Part shown: positions 11,925-23,436 of the stretch, one piece after another | Layout: each line of letters starts with the position of its first letter | How positions within the stretch are numbered: position 1 is the first letter of the stretch | Origin: Tupaia tana | Lineage: Eukaryota > Chordata > Mammalia > Scandentia > Tupaiidae | Direction of reading: 5' to 3' | Assembly (NCBI GenBank): GCA_026018925.1 | Contig: JAKSZU010000008.1 | Span: forward strand, 58,822,027 to 58,886,026 | Length of the DNA: 64,000 nucleotides | Made by a program: the position numbers and the translations under genes | Notes under the pieces: generated by a model | What the model was told of the DNA's origin: nothing | What the model saw: the letters and a program-made list of their open reading frames with translations, nothing else | Databases searched by the model: none

Positions 11925-12325
11925 CCCCAGAATTCACATGTTGAAGTCCTGACCCCTTATTTGGAATAGGTCGTTGCGGATGTAATTAGTCAAGATGGGG
12001 TCATTAGTGTGGGCCACGATCCCACGTAACTGGCATCCTTTTACCACGGGGAACTGAGACACAGACAGCAGGCTCGCAGGGAGAGCAGTGTGAAGATGAA
12101 GGCGGAGATCCCAGTGGTGTGTCACAAGCCGAGGAGCACCTGAGATTACAGCAGACACCAGGAGCTAGGAGGGAGGCCAGAACGGATGCTCCCGCAGAGG
12201 CTCCCGTAGAAACACCTCTGCCCATGCCATGATCTCGGACTTGAAGCTTCCAAAACTGTGAGACGACCCTTTTCTGTGGTTCAAGCCGTTCTCTTGCAGT
12301 ACTTTGTTACTACAGCTCTAGCAAA
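11925..12325 (+). mobile_element. Old LTR (MaLR-like)
   Basis: Starts 'agaattcacatgttgaagtcctgac' and passes through 'ggaataggtcgttgcggatgtaattagt', 'gtggtgtgtcacaagccgaggagcac', 'tgatctcggacttgaagcttcc', ending 'ctttgttactacagctctagcaaact'. Same type as the LTR at 3390. No coding part. Confidence 0.65.
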
Positions 12326-12329
12326 CTAA

Positions 12330-12420
12330 AAAGTCTACCAAATGGAATCTGTATTTTAAAAGTATTTACCTGGTGGTCATTTGCATACTAAAGTTTGAGA
12401 AGCATGGTAAAGGCAAACAC
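12330..12420 (+). repeat. Possible MER5 fragment
   Basis: The end 'gcatactaaagtttgagaagcatgg' resembles the MER5 'cagtaaagtttgagaaccactg' end. Confidence 0.4.
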
Positions 12421-12850
12421 CATCACCTTTGCTCCATCTTATAGAAAAAGAGGAAGGAAAAGAGGAAAGAAGAGAGAAGGAAAGGAAAGAAAAAAGGAAA
12501 GGCTGGGGGGAGGAAGGGCCCTAATGTCCTAAGACATTAAAAAGATACGGTGCATCATGTAGATGGCATTTTTGGAGAAAAATTAACTTTCGCCATGGAC
12601 TATAAACCTTGCTAATATGTTTGCTGAACTATCTGTTAAAGATTGATTATTTGTTTTATATTAACTTGGTGTCTAAAGCCAAATTTGTTGGGGGAGGAAC
12701 ATAAGTCACTCAAATAAGGTCACCCTGGTGAATCCTTTCTGCAAACAAGATTTCAGATTTACGGTCAATGTAGAAAAACATGTGACTTAAATTCCAAGTG
12801 AAAGTTTCTTCCAAAGTACATGCACAAACCAAGGTAGCTTAACATCTCTC

Positions 12851-13112
12851 TTTTTTTTTTTAGAGGTTTTTGCCATAGGGCTCATGCGCTCGCCAGACAG
12901 ACAGAGAGAGACAGAGAGACAGAAAGTGAGAAATCACCCCCCAGGAGGGATGGCCATGCTGCAATCCCTTCTCCTCCATTCTCCTCTCGGGATCTTGGGC
13001 ACGCACGCACACGCGCCCGGCATGAGTTTTAAGCCACCGGGTCTGGGACGCGAACCACGGTCGACTATGTGGGAGTCCAGCGACATAGCCATTACACTAA
13101 CTGCTGGTCCCT
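12851..13112 (-). repeat. tRNA-type SINE, young subtype (minus)
   Basis: Full length with many CpG sites intact. Exact 15-bp target duplication agcttaacatctctc at 12836-12850 and 13113-13127. Confidence 0.95.
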
Positions 13113-13425
13113 AGCTTAACATCTCTCAAAGCTGACTTTTTCCTTCCAAATCGGGTTATTGTTTCTGCCATGACCTGAGTAATTAGCAGTCAGGGGAGGG
13201 TGGTCGAAGCTCTGCTATGAAATGATCTTGACCAAGTCTGACACCAGCAGAGCACTGCAGGGAGAGCGCCCGGCAGGATACAGTCAAGACCAGGCTGGAA
13301 ACAGTCTAGGTCTGTCCCTTCCTCTGTCAAGAAGGGGTCGGAGTGGGAATAGAGGCAGCTAGCTCTAGAGAATTCCAAATTTTAAATTTCCTTGACTTTT
13401 ATTTTTTTCCAGAAATTAAACGTTT

Positions 13426-13678
13426 TAAAAGTTCATTTTATTTTTATTATGCCAGAAAGTGAGTGCACAGAGAGAGAAGAGAGAGGGAGAAAAAGCACTT
13501 CCAACGAGGCCTGGTCACACCACGACCCTTTACTTTACAACTCTGTCCTGTCAGGACCCTGTGTGCCTGTAGGAGTGCCTGGGGAGCTGCCAGGGCTGGA
13601 ACTCGAACCCTGGTCAGCCCTCTTGGACCTGGCTTCCTCCATGTAGTATGTAACTGCTGTGCTATGGGACCAGCCCCC
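13426..13678 (-). repeat. SINE, 'ggatcc-head' subtype (minus)
   Basis: Contains 'ttattatgccagaaagtgag', GAGAAAAAGCAC, 'ctggaactcgaaccctggtcag', ending 'gtgctatgggaccagcccc'. Confidence 0.82.
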
Positions 13679-13814
13679 AAATCAAACATTTCTAACTAAG
13701 GTTCTAATCTGTGAGGAAATAATATTGAAAAGATTCTGAAGATTAAACAAAAAAAGATTCTGAAGATGTTAAAGATTAGGAAAAGAGAGATCTGTACTTT
13801 CAAAATTACATTTA

Positions 13815-14074
13815 AGGGAACCAGCAGTTAGCGTAATGGCTATGTCGCTGGACTCCCACGTAGTCGACCGCGGTTCACATCCCGGACCCGGTGGCTTAAA
13901 ACTCACGCCGGGCGTGTGTGCGTGCATGCCCAAGATCCCAAGAGGAGAATGGAGGAGAAGGGATTGCGGCGTGGCCATCCCCCCTGGGAGGTGATTTCTT
14001 GCTTTCTGTCTCTATGACTCTCTCTCTGTCTGGCGAGAGCACGCGCCCTATAGCGAAAACCTCTCAAAAAAAAA
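13815..14074 (+). repeat. tRNA-type SINE, young subtype
   Basis: Complete copy, head 'gggaaccagcagttagcg' to 'ctatagcgaaaacctctc' plus A tail. Target duplication aaaattacattta on both sides. Confidence 0.95.
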
Positions 14075-14356
14075 AAAATTACATTTAACACATTTACAAT
14101 TCAAGAACTAAATATTAAGACAGGCTGTTGTGAATGAGCATTAAGGATTTATACTATCATCTTTATATATATACATATTTTTTAAAGTATAATTTTTCAA
14201 TTGATAATACTTGACAAGATTCAGAATTGAAACAGTAATAAAAGGTACAAAAGAACATGCAATAAAAAGTCTTCCCTTCAATTCTACCTCAGACATGTAG
14301 AAAACAACCAATATCACCAGTTTCTTGCATGTCTTGCATTTCTACATTACATCTCA

Positions 14357-14578
<222 letters not shown>

Positions 14579-15004
14579 TCACAAGAGGGTTCCAACAAGT
14601 TAGCCATCAATTTTCCAGGGCAGTCATTTATCACCTCGAACAGCGTGCATTTGCAGGCACATGGGCAAACTTGATGGGTCCAGGAAATTGCACAAAGATG
14701 TGGCCTGTTTAGGAGACCCAGAGGGGCAAACACAGACTTTCCATAAATTATAGTTTGAAGTGTTAAAATAGCTGGAATTGGTTCTGCAAAAGGAATGATG
14801 TATCTGATGAGATGAAAATGGCTTTGATTCAAAGGAAAATAGAATGAGGACTATAAAGCAAAACCAAGATAAAAAAGTGGAAAAGATTGAGACATTTTTC
14901 TCCTCCAGAAACTAAATTAATTATTGTAAATAATTCATTTTATTAGGATCCATCGTGAAATTTTATCTCCAATTGCCCTGTGATCCATGAGGAATCCTGG
15001 GAGA

Positions 15005-15365
15005 CTTACATGGTTTCTGTCTCACTCCAGCCCCGACAACCAGTTGGTGACCCTGTGATCTTTCTCTGATTTCCACCTGTCTCGTCTATTCACTCTCACT
15101 GCTCTGGTCTTGGTTCTGACCCTTCTCATCTCTCACCTAAGCTATTCTAACAGTCTTGAGTGGTCCTCATCTCCAGTTCTCCCACCGTCTTCACACAAAC
15201 CCCTTTTTGCAATGAGAGGAGTATTTCCAAAGTACAAATGTGAGCACTTGACCCCGACAAAAACCAAATGCTTCTTACTGCCTTTGGAAAGAAGTTTAAT
15301 CTTCTTAGCAAGGTCTTTAAACCCCTGCATTCTGCCTCAACTCTCAGCATATTATATTACATCAT
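15005..15365 (+). repeat. L2 LINE fragment
   Basis: Has L2-type sequence: 'gaccctgtgatctttctctg', 'cactctcactgctctggtc', 'aagctattctaacagtc', 'gcaaggtctttaaacccctgcattc'. Confidence 0.65.
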
Positions 15366-15472
15366 AATGAATTTTAAAAGTGTTACTAAATCAGATACCT
15401 TTGACTAATTATTTAAATCAATTGCACTTAAACTAAAATCACAAGGTGATTAATACACTAATATGCTTTTTA

Positions 15473-15745
15473 AATTTGGTTTCTTTTTTTAAAGAGTTGC
15501 TTGCCTTATTGTACATACACTGACCAGAAAGATCGAGAGAGATAGAGACAGTGAAAAGGAAAGTGAGAAGTCACCCCTCAGGGTTGGCCATGATGCAATC
15601 GCTTCGTCTCCATTCTCCTCTAAGGATCTTGGATATGTACACACATGTGCCCAGCGTGATTTTCAAGCCGCTAGGTCTGGAACTCAACCGCAGTCAGCCA
15701 TGTGGGAGTCCAGATATGTAACTGCTATGCCATTTGCTGGCCCCA
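15473..15745 (-). repeat. tRNA-type SINE (minus), older
   Basis: Contains 'cttgccttattgtacatac', GAGAAGTCACC, 'atgcaatcgcttcgtctcc', head 'tgccatttgctggcccc'. Flanks taatatgcttt on both sides. Confidence 0.88.
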
Positions 15746-15814
15746 ATTAATATGCTTTCAATTGTCATATTCAAACAATGGAGGAGAAGAAAACAACCAA
15801 GAATGGAAAGATAG

Positions 15815-16015
15815 GATAGTACAATGGGTAGGGCGTGGATCCTGGAGGGTCCCTCATTGGTCGCAGGGCACAAAGCTCAGATTCAGCACTTACTAGCTGT
15901 GGTTTCCTGAGCAATTTTTTAACCTCTCTGTGCCTTTGATTCCATATCTGTAAAGTGAGGACAATATTCACACCTAAACGATAGGTGTGTCTGGAGGACT
16001 ACGTTGAGGTCATGT
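15815..16015 (+). repeat. MIR SINE
   Basis: 'agcacttactagctgtggtttcctgagcaa' followed by 'taacctctctgtgcctttgattccatatctgtaaagtgaggac' is a well-kept MIR core. Confidence 0.9.
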
Positions 16016-16017
16016 AG

Positions 16018-16245
16018 GCTGGCTGCAATGGTGCAGCTGTAATGCAATGCTCCATGATACTGAAGCTGCACGGTAAGGTCCAAGGTTCACGTCCTGAGGT
16101 CTCCCTCTACACGCCAGGCACACGCATGCCTGGGATTCTGGCTGGCTGAGGCCGGGAGTAGATTGGGAGGAAAGACCTTGTTGGAGGTCTCGCTCTCCTT
16201 TTCTTTCTCTCTCACATACAGATGAAATAAATAAACTTAAAAAAA
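16018..16245 (+). repeat. Second SINE family ('aaataaataaac' tail)
   Basis: A separate tRNA-like SINE: 'gtccaaggttcacgtcctgagg' (B-box part), 'tggctggctgaggccgggag', CT-rich block, 'gaaataaataaactt' end. Related copies at 20915, 24085 and 28985. Confidence 0.75.
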
Positions 16246-16256
16246 ATGAGGTGATG

Positions 16257-16533
16257 TTAGGCTAACAGATGTAGTAGTGGTCAAGGTGCTGGACACCCAC
16301 ATGGTCAACTGTAGTTCAAATCCTGGACCAGGTGGCTTGAAACTCACACTGGGTACATGTTCATGTGTGCCCAAGATCCTTACAGGAGAATGGAAGAGAA
16401 GGGATTGCAGGTGGCCATACCCCCTGGGGGGGGGTGATTTCTCACTTTCTCTGCCTCTGTTTCCATGTCTCTGGTGAGCACACGTGCCCCATAGAATCTC
16501 TCCAAAAAAAAAACAACAACAACAACAAAAAAC
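16257..16533 (+). repeat. tRNA-type SINE with (CAA)n tail
   Basis: Head 'ggctaacagatgtagtag', usual middle and CCCCATAGAATCTCTCC end; the tail is AAC repeats. Confidence 0.85.
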
Positions 16534-16687
16534 CAGCTGAGTGCATAGTCTGTCACGTGGTATGTGCTTATAAACTGCAGCTCATGATGTGATGAGACTT
16601 TGTGCCACGGTTTCAGAATCAGGAAGTTTTCTATTCTCCCTACATCATCTTCATGTCATCACTAGCCACATGGGCAAGTTACAACGC

Positions 16688-16703
16688 GGGGGGGGGGGGG
16701 GGG
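16688..16703 (+). repeat. G16 homopolymer
   Basis: Sixteen consecutive G bases after 'acaacgc'. Such a run is prone to length error and slippage. Confidence 0.95.
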
Positions 16704-17420
16704 CAGTGCCACCAGTATCTCTCCCAGGCCCCTGCAACCTCACTCCATCACTCTCCTCTCCCACCCCTACTACCCTTGGGACACACAGAATGCTCCCATA
16801 TCTTACATGGTATACCAGCTCTGTTCTACCTCCCCTTTCCTGCTTACTTTTAAAGGATTTTTATTTTCCTTAAATCGCTTGATCCCACTACAATTTTTTT
16901 TGCCCTCAAAATGTTCACTTTTTGTAAAGGATCCTGTACTTTGTCTCCACCATGAAGTAATATCACCTTATTCATGGCAAAACAATATACATTTGCATTT
17001 CTTAAGAAATCCTTATTGGTGTAATGACAATACTAGAAAAAATTCCTCGGGCTCTGTCTTTTTATTTGAATACAGATTAATCTTCTTACCTTCTTCCTTC
17101 TTAAAGTGTCTTCCCACTATGATACAGACTGCTTGAGGATGAATTAATGTGCTGTTAATTAAAGCATTGGAGAAAGTATTTTTCTAGTGGCTACTGAGCT
17201 AGGAAATCAAACTGAAAGATCTATTCTTTCTGTTCTTTCCCTATTGAAAATCTACTACATTCAGAATGTGAAGAGAGGGCACACACTGCAGTGGAATATA
17301 AAATGGTGCACTCACTTTGGAAAACGGTTTGGAGTTCCTCAGAAAGTTAAACAGATCCATAGACTCAGCCATTCCCCTCCTAGGTATATACCCAAGATAA
17401 ATGAATGTCCACACAAAATC

Positions 17421-17693
17421 ATTTTTTTTTTCTTTTTTTGGAGAGGTTTCCACTATAGGGCGCGTGCGCTCGCTGGAAAATCAGAGAGAGACAGAGAGAT
17501 AGAAAGCGAGAAATAACCCCCCCCCCAGGGGGGATGGCCATGCCGCAATCCCTTCTCCTTCATTCTCCCCTTGGGATCTTGGGCACGCATGCACACATGC
17601 CCGGCGTGAGTTTAAGCCACGGATCTGAGACTTGAACCGCGGTTGACTAAATGGGAGTCCAGCAACATAGCCATTATGCTAACTGCTGGTCCC
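17421..17693 (-). repeat. tRNA-type SINE, young subtype (minus)
   Basis: Full copy inserted in the L1. Target duplication tccacacaaaatc at 17408-17420 and 17694-17706. Confidence 0.95.
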
Positions 17694-18101
17694 TCCACAC
17701 AAAATCTTGTACACAAATATTCAGAGTAGCATTAGCCATAATGGCCAAAAAGTAGAAACAGCCCAATGTTTATCAACAGGTAACTGAATAAACAAAATGT
17801 CTGATACTCATACAATTGGATAGTAGTTAGTCAAAAAAAAGGAATAAAGTACTGCTATAAGCTACAAGGATGAGCCCTGAAAACATGACTCTAAGTGAAA
17901 GAAACTAGTAAAAAGAAAAAAAGGTCCCAGATTATATGAGTCCATATAGGTGAAATTTCCAGAACAGGTAAATCCACAGACACAACAAGAAGAATGATGG
18001 TTGACTGGGGCTAGACGGGATGGGGAGGATCAATGGTGATAGGCAAAGAGCACGGTATTTCTTTTTGGCATGATAAAAACGTTATAAAATCGTGGTGATG
18101 G

Positions 18102-18372
18102 GAACCAGCAGTTAGCGTAATGGCTATGTCGCTGGACTCCCACGTAGTCGACCGCGGTTCGCGTCTCGGACCCGGTGGCTTACAACTCACGCCGGGCGCG
18201 TGTGCGTGCGTGCCCAAGATCCCGAGAGGAGAATGGAGGAGAAGGGATTGCGGCGTGACCATCCCCCCTGGGGGGTGATTTCTCGCTTTCTGTCTCTATG
18301 TCTCTCTCTGTCTGTCTGGCGAGCGCACGCGCCCTATAGCGAAAAACCTCTCCAAAAAAAAAAAAAAAAAAA
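18102..18372 (+). repeat. tRNA-type SINE, young subtype
   Basis: CpG-rich, near-consensus copy inserted in the L1. Exact 16-bp target duplication aaaatcgtggtgatgg at 18086-18101 and 18373-18388. Confidence 0.96.
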
Positions 18373-18849
18373 AAAATCGTGGTGATGGATGCACAACCCT
18401 GTGAACATACTGAAAACTATGGGCCCATACTCTTTAAATGGCTGAATTATTTTGTGTAATTATTATATCTTATTAAAACTGCTAACCAAAAAAACTCTAT
18501 CACATGCAAACCGTTACATGGAATAAGTGGGTCACATAAATCATCAAAGATTCTGTTCTCAGGGTGTGTATAGTCTAAAGGGAAAGTTAGAAATGTAAAT
18601 AAATAATTATAATAAAATAATTAGATTATAAGTCTAGCTCTATAATAAATGCTGGCATAGAAATTGCTATAGTGAGGTAAACATTGCTAACTCCCCTTGA
18701 AAAGGTACAGAGAAGGGGCGACTGGGAATTCAGAAGAAGGAAAGATCAACTGAGAGGTCAGAGAAAGCCTGGATTTAAACTACGAGTAGGACATACATGT
18801 GAAAGTTGGCCGTACATGTGAAAGTAGGACAAACATGTGCAAGTATAAT

Positions 18850-19070
18850 AGTATCTAACTCATAGCACTTACCAGATGTGAGCATCTATTCTGATGTTCT
18901 GTATATGTTAATCATCTCAATGGCTCTGGAGTGGGTACACTCGTTAATCCCATTTTAGAGTGGAGGAAGCTGAGCACACAATCATTACACAACTTGGCCA
19001 ACATCTCAAATGAGCAAGGAACAGGCAAGATCGGAACCAGAGCCTTCGGGTCCCAGAACCCATGCTTCCA
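18850..19070 (+). repeat. MIR SINE
   Basis: 'catagcacttaccagatgtgagc', 'attttagagtggaggaagctgagc', 'acaacttggccaacatctcaaatgagcaagg' follow the MIR order. Confidence 0.75.
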
Positions 19071-19679
19071 GGCAACATAAACAGCACAAGAGGAAGCTCT
19101 GCTGAAGGGGACCCAGAGGCAAGAGTCAGCAGTTAGCAGATCAAGGTGAGCAGGGACCATAAGAAGTTGTGATTTCCAGAAAAAGAGAGTCAGGGGAGCT
19201 GATCTGACTGGATGATTGAAAGGTGGCAGATGAGTGGACCAAGGAGGTGGCTAACATGGCACTTAGAAGGGACATGAACTGTGTGGAACATCTGAGTGTG
19301 AGGGGCTTTGGCATGGGTGCATATGAGGGTATTTGCAGACAGGAAGGAATGCAGACCTGATATTGAAGAACAATAAAGGGTAGGAGAAAGATATGGGAGT
19401 GACCGAATAGTGGATCCCAGGTCCTAAGGTTGACTGAGATGACCAAAGAGAGGCAGGGAAGGACAACACAAGCCACAGTAACATGTTTCAGAACATACCA
19501 ATACTCAGCATAGGAATGAAAACAGTAGTGAGCCAAGAGAAAATGCTGACGACTATTTCAGGCTGGTATGATTATAGGTTGTATCATTTTTGTCTTGTTA
19601 ACTTTCATTTTCAGTCCTTGCTAAATTTTCTATAACAAAACATTACTTTTTTTTGTTTAGGGTTTTGTTTGTTTCTCTC

Positions 19680-19946
19680 TTTTTTTTTTTTTTTTGGAAA
19701 GGTTTTTGCTATAGGGCATGCAAACTCGCCAGACAGACAGAGAGAGACAGAGAGATAGAAAGCGAGAAATCACCCCCCAGGGGGGATGGCCACGCCGCAA
19801 TCCCTTCTCCTCCATTCTCTTCTCGGGATCTTGGGCATGCATGCACACGCGCCCGGTGTGAGTCTCAAGCCACCGGGTCCGGGACGCGAACCATGGTCAA
19901 CTACATGGGAGTCCAGCGACATAGCCGTTACGCTAACTGCTGGTCC
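19680..19946 (-). repeat. tRNA-type SINE, young subtype (minus)
   Basis: Full copy from the T-run to head 'taactgctggtcc'. tgtttctct flanks both sides. Confidence 0.93.
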
Positions 19947-20223
19947 CTGTTTCTCTTTGTTTTTTGAAAGAGAGAAAAGATGTGCCCTCAAAAGCATCCC
20001 ACCATACCACAAGTCCTCCTCCAGCCTCCTAACCAGCCAGTATACGGGCACACCCAGCATGTTCAGGCTGACAGGAGATCTGAACCTAAGCCTCCTGTGT
20101 GACTTCCACATTATGAATGTACCACACAAGCACATGTACACATGTATGTAATATATAAATTAAGTAGATATTTCAGCTGATGGTCTTACTAAAGTGAAGC
20201 CATGATGGTCAAAGAAGAACTCT

Positions 20224-20370
20224 TTTGCTGATGATAACATATATAGTAATATCCTTGATTGAGCCACTATACAATGTATGCTGGATGGAAAATCTCATTT
20301 TGTATTCTGTATTGATGTATAGTAAATGACTAAATTAAACAAGTACATTTTTTGAAATTAAAAAAAAAGA
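20224..20370 (+). mobile_element. Short 5'-truncated L1 3' end
   Basis: 'gatgataacatatatagtaatatcc...' parallels the L1 ends at 39900 and 31010. It ends in A9 and is flanked by aagaactctt on both sides, a target duplication. Confidence 0.7.
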
Positions 20371-20914
20371 ACTCTTCTAAAATGTAAGCAGACAGAATTT
20401 TGGGGCTATAATTTGAAAGCTTTTGAGTAAGGATTGATCACGACTACTTCACCTTCCTAATATATTAGGAGCCATTTTTCTGTGTTTCTTCTTATTCTGT
20501 TACTGCTTCCCATTCTTCCTCTCTTTTCTCACCCCCAGACAGGGAATGAGTTTAGAGAGACGGTGGTAAATGGGTGCAGAGAGCCTGGGCCGAGTTTCTT
20601 TCATATTGCTCCGTGAAACCTATTCATTTTCTTTGTTTTTACTCCAGATTGACTTCTCACCACCTTGATTTGTCAGTTAGCCAATGTACTTACCTCTTCT
20701 AATCTCGGCTTATAAATTAACCCTTTCAACTCCTAATAACTTTGGCTGTTCTCCCCTGAAAACCTTCTAATGTATCTAAAGCCCTCTTTTGGGGGGACAT
20801 AGAGGCCTATGCGGTCTCTAGTGCAAATGCAATGGAACAGATATTGAGATAAAATCTCACCAACAGGATCATAATGTTACATAGTATAGGATTTTGTTTA
20901 AGACTGCATTAGGT

Positions 20915-21130
20915 TGAAGGGTCAGGAAGAGACACAGTGGTGTGTGACTGGACCACATCGAAAGATCCTCGGTTTGGGTCCCAGGGTTTCCCTGATCAAG
21001 CAGAGTGTGCATGTGTGCCCATGAGCCAGTCTGGCTAGGACTTAAGATGGATCACAATAGGAAGGCCTTGTTGAGATGCCCTCTCTCCCTGTCTCTCTCT
21101 CTATCATGGAAGAAATAAACTTTTTTAAAA
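20915..21130 (+). repeat. Second SINE family copy
   Basis: 'gggtcaggaagagacacagtgg' head, 'cggtttgggtcccagg', 'gccagtctggctaggact', CT-rich block, 'gaagaaataaactttt' end. Confidence 0.75.
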
Positions 21131-21133
21131 AAT

Positions 21134-21395
21134 GTAGGACCAGCCAGTGGCATGGTGGTTAAGGTGGCTGGATCCCATGTGGCTGACTATGAGGTTCAAA
21201 TTTTGGACCCAGCAGCTTAAAAAACACACGGGGCACATGTGTGCATGCCCAAAATCCTGAGAGGAGAATGGAAGAGAAGGAATTGTGGTGTGGACATCTC
21301 CCTAGGGGATGACTTCTCTTCTCTTCTCACTTTCTCTCTCTCTCTCGCTCCTGTGAGTGCATGCCCCCTATAGCAAATTTTAAAAAAGAAGAATG
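21134..21395 (+). repeat. tRNA-type SINE, older
   Basis: 'ggaccagccagtggcatggtggttaagg' head through to 'ccccctatagcaaattttaaaaaag'. It directly follows the previous SINE. Confidence 0.88.
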
Positions 21396-21509
21396 TATTG
21401 CATTGTAAATCACAACTGAGTATCCCAAAGCATTTTCCTTTTTATAATGCCACCACTACATTCACTGCATTTCATTTCTAAGCTCTTCCTGGAACAAGTG
21501 ACTTTGTCT

Positions 21510-21540
<31 letters not shown>

Positions 21541-21699
21541 GAAAGAAATCCAACAGTACATTTGAGCCTTAGGAGAAAATCTATCTCTTGGCTGAATTTT
21601 CAATTTTCTCATAGCTATTAAAACTTATGAAAAACTAGCTTCATGATTCCTATTTATGTCCCATCCAAGAAGTACATTCAGCTTGGCGAAGGTGTCCCC

Positions 21700-21960
21700 A
21701 TGTTGCCTGTTCACACTCGGTTTCTTGACTCCCCAGGTTTGAAATATTAATTGCACCATCATCCTCCCAGTTGTGCCAACCAGACTCTTCTTAAACGCCA
21801 TCCTTGAGGCCTGCCTCTTCTTTCCTGAATGCTCAAATCCAATCCATCATCAAAGCCCCTTGCGGCCACCTCCCACATATACTGGGTGCCCCTCCACTTC
21901 CTGCAGCTTCACCGCCCAGTTCTTCCTTTATCTTCTCCTCACTAGACTAGGGCAGTGGAA
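21700..21960 (+). repeat. L2 LINE fragment
   Basis: 'gaggcctgcctcttctttcctgaatgctc' and 'gcggccacctcccacatatactgg' are L2-like. The 143-residue ORF at 21773-22204 crosses L2 into a SINE and is not a gene. Confidence 0.55.
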
Positions 21961-22177
21961 GGAAGAAATGAGGATAGATAGAAAGGGACAGAAGAGGGCT
22001 GAAAAAGGGTGTAGTCATGAGGAAGTTACCACCGAGAGCCACTGCAGTTCGATCCCCCTGAGAAACCTCAGAGAGACCATGCAAACACACCTGCAAGGTT
22101 GGAGGTACACTTGCCATTTACCTGCCCGGCCATCCTTCCCACTTCCAATGGTTCATGGACTTCTCTTGGCTCTTTAT

Positions 22178-22556
22178 TATTTTTTTTTTTTAAGTTCACC
22201 ATAGGGTGTGTATGCTTGTCAGAGAGAGAGACAGAGAGAGAAATAGAAAGTAAGAAAGCATCGCTAGGGGGGGACCAGCAGTTAGTGTAATAGCTATGTC
22301 GCTGAACTCCCACGTAGCCAACTGCAGTTCAAGTCCCGGACCCAGTGGCTTAACCTCACGCTGGGTGCATGAGTGCCCAAGGGATTGCGTTGTGGCCATC
22401 CACCCTGGGGGGTGATTTCTCGCTTTCTGTCACTCTGTCTCTCTCTGTCTTTCTGGCGAGCGCACGTGCCCTATAGCAAAAATCTCTCCAAAAAAAAAAA
22501 AAAAGAAAAAGAAAGCATCCCTAGGGGGATGGCCATGCTGCAATCCCTTCTGAGAA
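22178..22556 (-). repeat. tRNA-type SINE (minus), host of a nested SINE
   Basis: The 3' half of a minus copy (22178-22270) resumes at 22511 with 'gggatggccatgctgcaatccc' and stops. A plus copy lies between. Confidence 0.85.
22271..22510 (+). repeat. tRNA-type SINE nested in a SINE
   Basis: Plus copy with a small internal deletion near 22375 (the 'gagaggagaatggaggaga' block is lost). Target duplication gaaagcatcSctaggggg is formed from the host SINE. Confidence 0.92.
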
Positions 22557-23155
22557 TAACCATGATGATTCTTGTTTCCATAGCAAACTGGGAAAGCTTG
22601 TAAACTCCAGGTCAGTATAAAAATGTCAGTTCCCCCAAATGTTGCTAGCCTGGCCATGCAGTTTTCCAGATTTTTCTATAGAAATGTTAACGTGGAATGT
22701 AGACTCTGAACACATTTGAAGGTTGAATGCTCAGTTTTGCCCGAAGCTCACTGCCTAATCAGTGTTAATTAGACTTCCACCAACACAGAATTATAGTTTC
22801 CCATGTTAACTAGGACTCTTAACAAACCAAATTATAGCCTATTTCTGTATCTAAGCTTCAAACAATGTCTTGATTTTCAAAAGGATTTTATTTGTTTTAC
22901 TTTAAGATCATTTCTAAGGTCTTTGTGTTTATGTGTGAACAACAGATCCTCAGGGCTCAGGAACTCTGAACTATCACCGTAAAGTGAAATTTTCCCTGTT
23001 AGATGCAATGAGACATAACTGAAAAATGGAAGTGTCTTCCCTCAATTTGCTCCTTGACGTGTAGGAAGAAAGGACAAAGAGGTGTTGATGTGTAGACTCT
23101 GGGCAGTTGCCAAGGCTCGCTTAGCCAAGTCACTGGCTCAAAAACTGCCTGACTG

Positions 23156-23400
23156 GGACCAGCAGTTAGCGTAATGACTATGTTGCTGAACTCCCACGTG
23201 GTCGACCGTGGTTCGCGTCCCGGACCCGGTGGCTTAAAACTCACGCCGGGTGCGTGTGCGTATGTGCCCAAGATCCTGAGAGGAGAATGGAGGAGAAGGG
23301 ATTGCGGCGTGGCCATCCCCCCTGGGGGGTGATTTCTCGCTTTCTGTCTCTATGTCTCTCTCTGTCTGGCGAGCGCACGTGCCCTATAGCAAAAACCTCT

Positions 23401-23429
<29 letters not shown>
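23156..23429 (+). repeat. tRNA-type SINE, youngest-looking copy
   Basis: Near-consensus, with A31 at 23402-23432. Target duplication aaaMctgcctgactg on both sides. The long pure tail suggests a recent insertion. Confidence 0.96.

Positions 23430-23436
<7 letters not shown>

Larger units (their letters stand above)
17255..18500 (+). mobile_element. Old L1 3' end, split by two SINEs
   Basis: Remnant of the end of L1 ORF2 and its 3'UTR: 'aaatggtgcactcactttggaaaacggttt', 'cattcccctcctaggtatataccc', 'gtagaaacagcccaatgttta', 'tgactctaagtgaaagaaact', 'ggttgactggggctag', ending 'aaactgctaacc'. All frames are broken. Confidence 0.85.

Noticed and set aside
13815..14074. tRNA genes
   Set aside because: B boxes and A-box-like heads are seen in every SINE, but no sequence gives a full tRNA cloverleaf with proper 3' end.
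13769..14091. Family of similar small proteins with the motif QSLLLHSPLGILG repeated across the window
   Set aside because: All are the same antisense frame of the tRNA-type SINE; copies carry random stops and follow the repeat, not genes.
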